Source: Mortierella sp. BCC40632 (taxonomy: Eukaryota > Mortierellomycota > Mortierellomycetes > Mortierellales > Mortierellaceae). From it: a stretch of 64,000 bases of DNA. The position numbers were made by a program, and so were the translations under genes. The stretch covers positions 489,501-553,500 of the forward strand of contig WAEK01000008.1 in NCBI GenBank assembly GCA_011634665.1, given 5' to 3'. Within the stretch, counting starts at the first letter, position 1. Each line of letters starts with the position of its first letter. Shown one piece after another: positions 61,001 through 64,000 of the stretch. The notes beneath the pieces were generated by a model. It saw only the letters and a program-made list of their open reading frames with translations. It did not search any database and was not told where the DNA came from.

Positions 61001-64000
61001 CAACTAAAGAAGCAACTGGATTTTCATCCTGGTTTTTTTTTTTTTTTTTATCTTTTTTTTGGGTCTATCACATCCACTCTTTTTGCTATCCAAAGCAAAG
61101 CCAATGCCAACTAATTTTTTTTTTTTTTTTTTTTTTTTGCTGGCTGTAGAGGTATTAAAAGTCAAGGCAGAAAATCTGAGCCTACGAGGTAAGGACAGTG
61201 ATCCTAGAGTACATGGCCTCTACTTTCTAAGGAGTAGCTCCAATGATGCAATGGAAGCCACTCTTTCAAGTTGCTCACCAGCCTGGTTTCATTCTTGTTG
61301 TAAAATGTATATAGAGATGCTACAAAAATATGAAAAATATCAGTCAAGTTTGGATGAATTTGAGGAAGGCCAAAAGAAGGACAAAGAGTACCTCTACAAC
61401 CTCGCAAGACGCATCATCACTCTGGAGCAGGAGAACGAGACTTTGCGGGCAAAGCTCGGATGTAGTACTCCAAGAGGACATGAAGCTGAGGAAATTGATT
61501 TCCCCCGAATCGAAGGCATTGAGGATATTATGCAAGAATCCCCGCCCAAGATCCGAGATGCAGACCGACGGTTCTCGAGCGACATGAAGTCTTTGCTGCA
61601 GCGAGTCACGAAATCGCGCCAGGCCGAATACCGACGTCTCTCAGGCAACCTTGTCCGACCAGAGGTATCCTTGGAGGAAGAGATTGATATTGAAAAGGTG
61701 AACCAGCGGCTCTCGGGACACATGTTGACGCCTGGACGAGACCGCGGGGAGCGGGGCGTGAGTGAGGCTGACGATACAATGAACATCGGTGTGAATCTCT
61801 CAGACAGCTTCTCGGCCCAGTCTGCAATGCACAGTGATGATACTGTGGAGATGACTCTTTTGAAGAGAGACATGGATCGGCTCAGGGACGAGAATTCTGT
61901 CCTTGTTGACGAGAAAGCCGGCCTGGAACGAGAGCTCTCGGACTCTCAATTCCAGCTGATGACCATGGAAAAGTGTTTGGACCAGGCAACAAGTCAGGCT
62001 GAGCAGCTTGGAAGAGAGCTACAGGGGAGCCGACAGGCTTTGGGAGCTATGGAGCAAGAGGCAGCGCTAAAGATTATGGAGTTGACTAAAGAGATGCAAG
62101 AGCCGGTGGATCTTATGGAAAAGATGAGAGTGGCTTCGATTCATGTGGAAGAAGAATTGAACCGAGTTAAGGAAAGCCATCGAGTAATGGAGCTGCAACT
62201 CAAGTCAACCAACAAGAATCTGGCCGACACTCGGCAACGACTCTTGGATAACCAAAAGGAGTATGACCATCAAGTCGAGTACAACCGCAAGCGGATTAAT
62301 GATTTCCAAGAGAAGGAAGTCCGATGGGAAGAGATCAGGGCTGAAATGCTGAATGTTAAACAAAGCCTCGAAACTAAACTCCGGGAAGAGCGTTCACAGA
62401 TCACGACCACGCGATCCGAACTTGAGCAAGAGCATCAGCGACTCCTTCAGGATTGTGAGAAGCGGGAAGCTGAAAAGAAACAGCTTGAGGGAGCGCGGTC
62501 TGAATTGGAATCCAGGCTTGAGCTACAACAAAAGGCAAATGAGCAAGCTGCCAAAGAATATGCTGTATTGCTCGAAGTCAAGGAGAAGCAAGAGTCGGAT
62601 ATCAAGGTTAGACAGGTTGATTATTATTATGTTACTTCACGAATATCTTTTCTATTGGTCACTAATTGTGGAATACTCTTCATTACGATAGCGCCACCAA
62701 ACTGAGTTGCACGAACTCGAGAGCAAACTCCAGTCATTCAAGGAAACCATTGACCAGCAGGAGGAGAGGAATGCATTGGCAATTGAGGAGCTAAAGATGA
62801 CTCAGGAGACATCCGCCAAGGCTCTTGAAAACTATAAGAAACAGCTAGAAGAACAGGCCAAGACATTAGATGAAAGACATGCCCAGGCATTGAAAGAGTT
62901 CCAGTCCAAGGACAAGCTCAAGACAGAAGAAGCAGAAGAGGCTGAACGCACTCTTCGACAAAACTTGGAGGAAGCTCATGGAAAGCAACTCCAGGCACTC
63001 AAGCTTCAAGTGGAAGAAAAATCTATATCGCTCGAGGAACTTGAGATAGCCCTTTCTCAAAGTCGTGAAGAGTCTAAGCTGGTTCAAATCGCAAGATTGA
63101 GGGCCGAGGAAGAATTAGAGACTGCCAAAGAGGCGCATCGACTTTTGAGCCGAGATCATGAAGCGCTAATGCAGGAGCGGGACCGTGTCAAGTCTCTGCT
63201 AAATGACTCAAAGGTCAAGGTTCAGACGGTCGAGTTAACTCTTGAAGAGCAGAAGCAAGAGATAAACAAGATGACATTGACTCTTCAGCAAGACCAGTGG
63301 GAAAAGGAGCAACTCGAGACGACCAAAAGAGACCTTCGGGTAAGCAATGAATAGTCAATGAGATTTTATTCATGGCCCTTTTTTTTTTCTTTACAATGAT
63401 ACTTACCATGAGTTGAAACTCAATTGTTTCTGTTACAATCCTATAGGAGAAGGTGTCAGAGATGGCGCGCAAGATTGGAGAGATGGAACAAAAGCTGGAG
63501 CAAGAACGTGATCGGAGCCGGTCTTTGGAAATGGATGCTATGACAACTCAGGATGAACTCGAGTACCAACTAAACAAAATCCGAAGTGAGCTGGCATCCA
63601 AGACCAGAGAATGTGTCAACAATGAAGACTATAAGCGCAAGTTCCGCGAACTTCGAGCTCAGTTTGCAGATCTAGGAACACACATTACGGAACGACAGGA
63701 ACAAGGGTTCCATGAGCGCGAGCTGAAACGGAGGATGGAACTTGAGAATGCTCGGGAGGAGATGGAGAAACTCCAAACACGGGTTGCGCAGGCAGAAGCA
63801 AACCTAGCTCTGGCCCAGGAGGTGAATGAGCAACTGGTGGAGACGGCCAACGCTAATACGTCCAAGATTGCAGAGGAGATTAAAATAAGACTCTGTGAAG
63901 TCGAGATCCAATGCAAGTCAGCAGAGCGAGAGGCCGAGGAGGCGTTGGAGACTATCCAGCAAAAGACAACCGAGGTCCAGACTTTGGCTGAAGAGGCCAT
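58056..64000 (+). CDS. Kinesin-12/KIF15-like motor protein, N-terminal part, runs off the window (16 exons seen)
   Basis: A plus-end-directed microtubule motor of the spindle-associated KIF15 type is expected. Exons: 58056-58078, 58217-58411, 58566-58655, 58807-58855, 58983-59103, 59244-59319, 59466-59598, 59725-59826, 59944-60141, 60272-60430, 60515-60614, 60750-61031, 61150-61188, 61315-62606, 62692-63339, 63447 to the end; all phases join, giving 1353 codons so far. The motor covers about residues 15-380: [16 protein letters not shown]-loop GQTGSGKT (125-132), switch I NRESSRSH (246-253), switch II DLAGSE (281-286), [17 protein letters not shown], and the neck after [18 protein letters not shown], a kinesin-12 signature. 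The remainder is a Glu/Lys/Gln-rich coiled coil. A 35-residue Asn/Gln/Ser insert lies between the first two motor strands. Exon 1 (8 codons) is the least certain part. Confidence 0.94.

Overview
The window looks like nuclear DNA of an early-diverging filamentous fungus. A member of the Mortierellomycotina is my best guess, but that is inference from gene style (intron-rich genes, a long F-box protein, the MKFALP-type secretory leader), not from a marker gene. Introns are GT-AG, about 60 to 730 bp, and many carry long T tracts. Coding DNA is of balanced composition. Non-coding DNA is dominated by (TC)n/(GA)n, (CA)n and (A)n/(T)n arrays, so most long open frames outside the genes below translate to poly-Ser/Leu/Arg/Glu and are not genes.

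Layout. 1-3168: repeats, no convincing gene. 3169-4269 (+): single-exon hypothetical protein. 4724-10186 (-): 11-exon SAPS-family regulatory subunit of the Sit4/PP6 phosphatase. 11717-14552 (+): 6-exon NPR2/NPRL2 subunit of the SEACIT/GATOR1 complex. 14833-15774 (-), plus a probable ATG-only first exon near 16455: small-subunit ribosomal protein eS28. 16851-19334 (-): single-exon F-box protein. 19400-23400: a 2-kb tandem duplication of a secreted CAP/PR-1-like protein gene, with copy 1 frameshifted and copy 2 intact. 23.4-39.8 kb: microsatellite-rich stretch with no gene I can establish. 39840-40346 (+): stand-alone response-regulator receiver protein. 40.35-53.19 kb: second microsatellite-rich stretch. 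53193-57499 (+): 6-exon Zn2Cys6 transcription factor. 58056 to the window end (+): kinesin-12/KIF15-like motor with a long coiled coil, running off the edge.

The genes are functionally independent, as usual in fungi. Two of them, the SAPS protein and NPR2, both belong to TOR/nutrient signalling and are divergently arranged about 1.5 kb apart; co-regulation is only a possibility. Exon-intron structures were built by hand from splice consensus, reading-phase continuity and protein-family conservation. All phases join correctly for SAPS, NPR2, eS28 exons 2-3, CAP copy 2, the Zn2Cys6 factor and the kinesin.

The most interesting observations are the CAP duplication (a substitution-free core inside diverged flanks, with a one-base frameshift in copy 1), the two repeat-filled deserts with recurrent purine-strand compound arrays, a 30-bp minisatellite inside the eS28 intron, and the NPR2 protein expanded by two low-complexity inserts. 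I did not find a convincing new multi-gene system.
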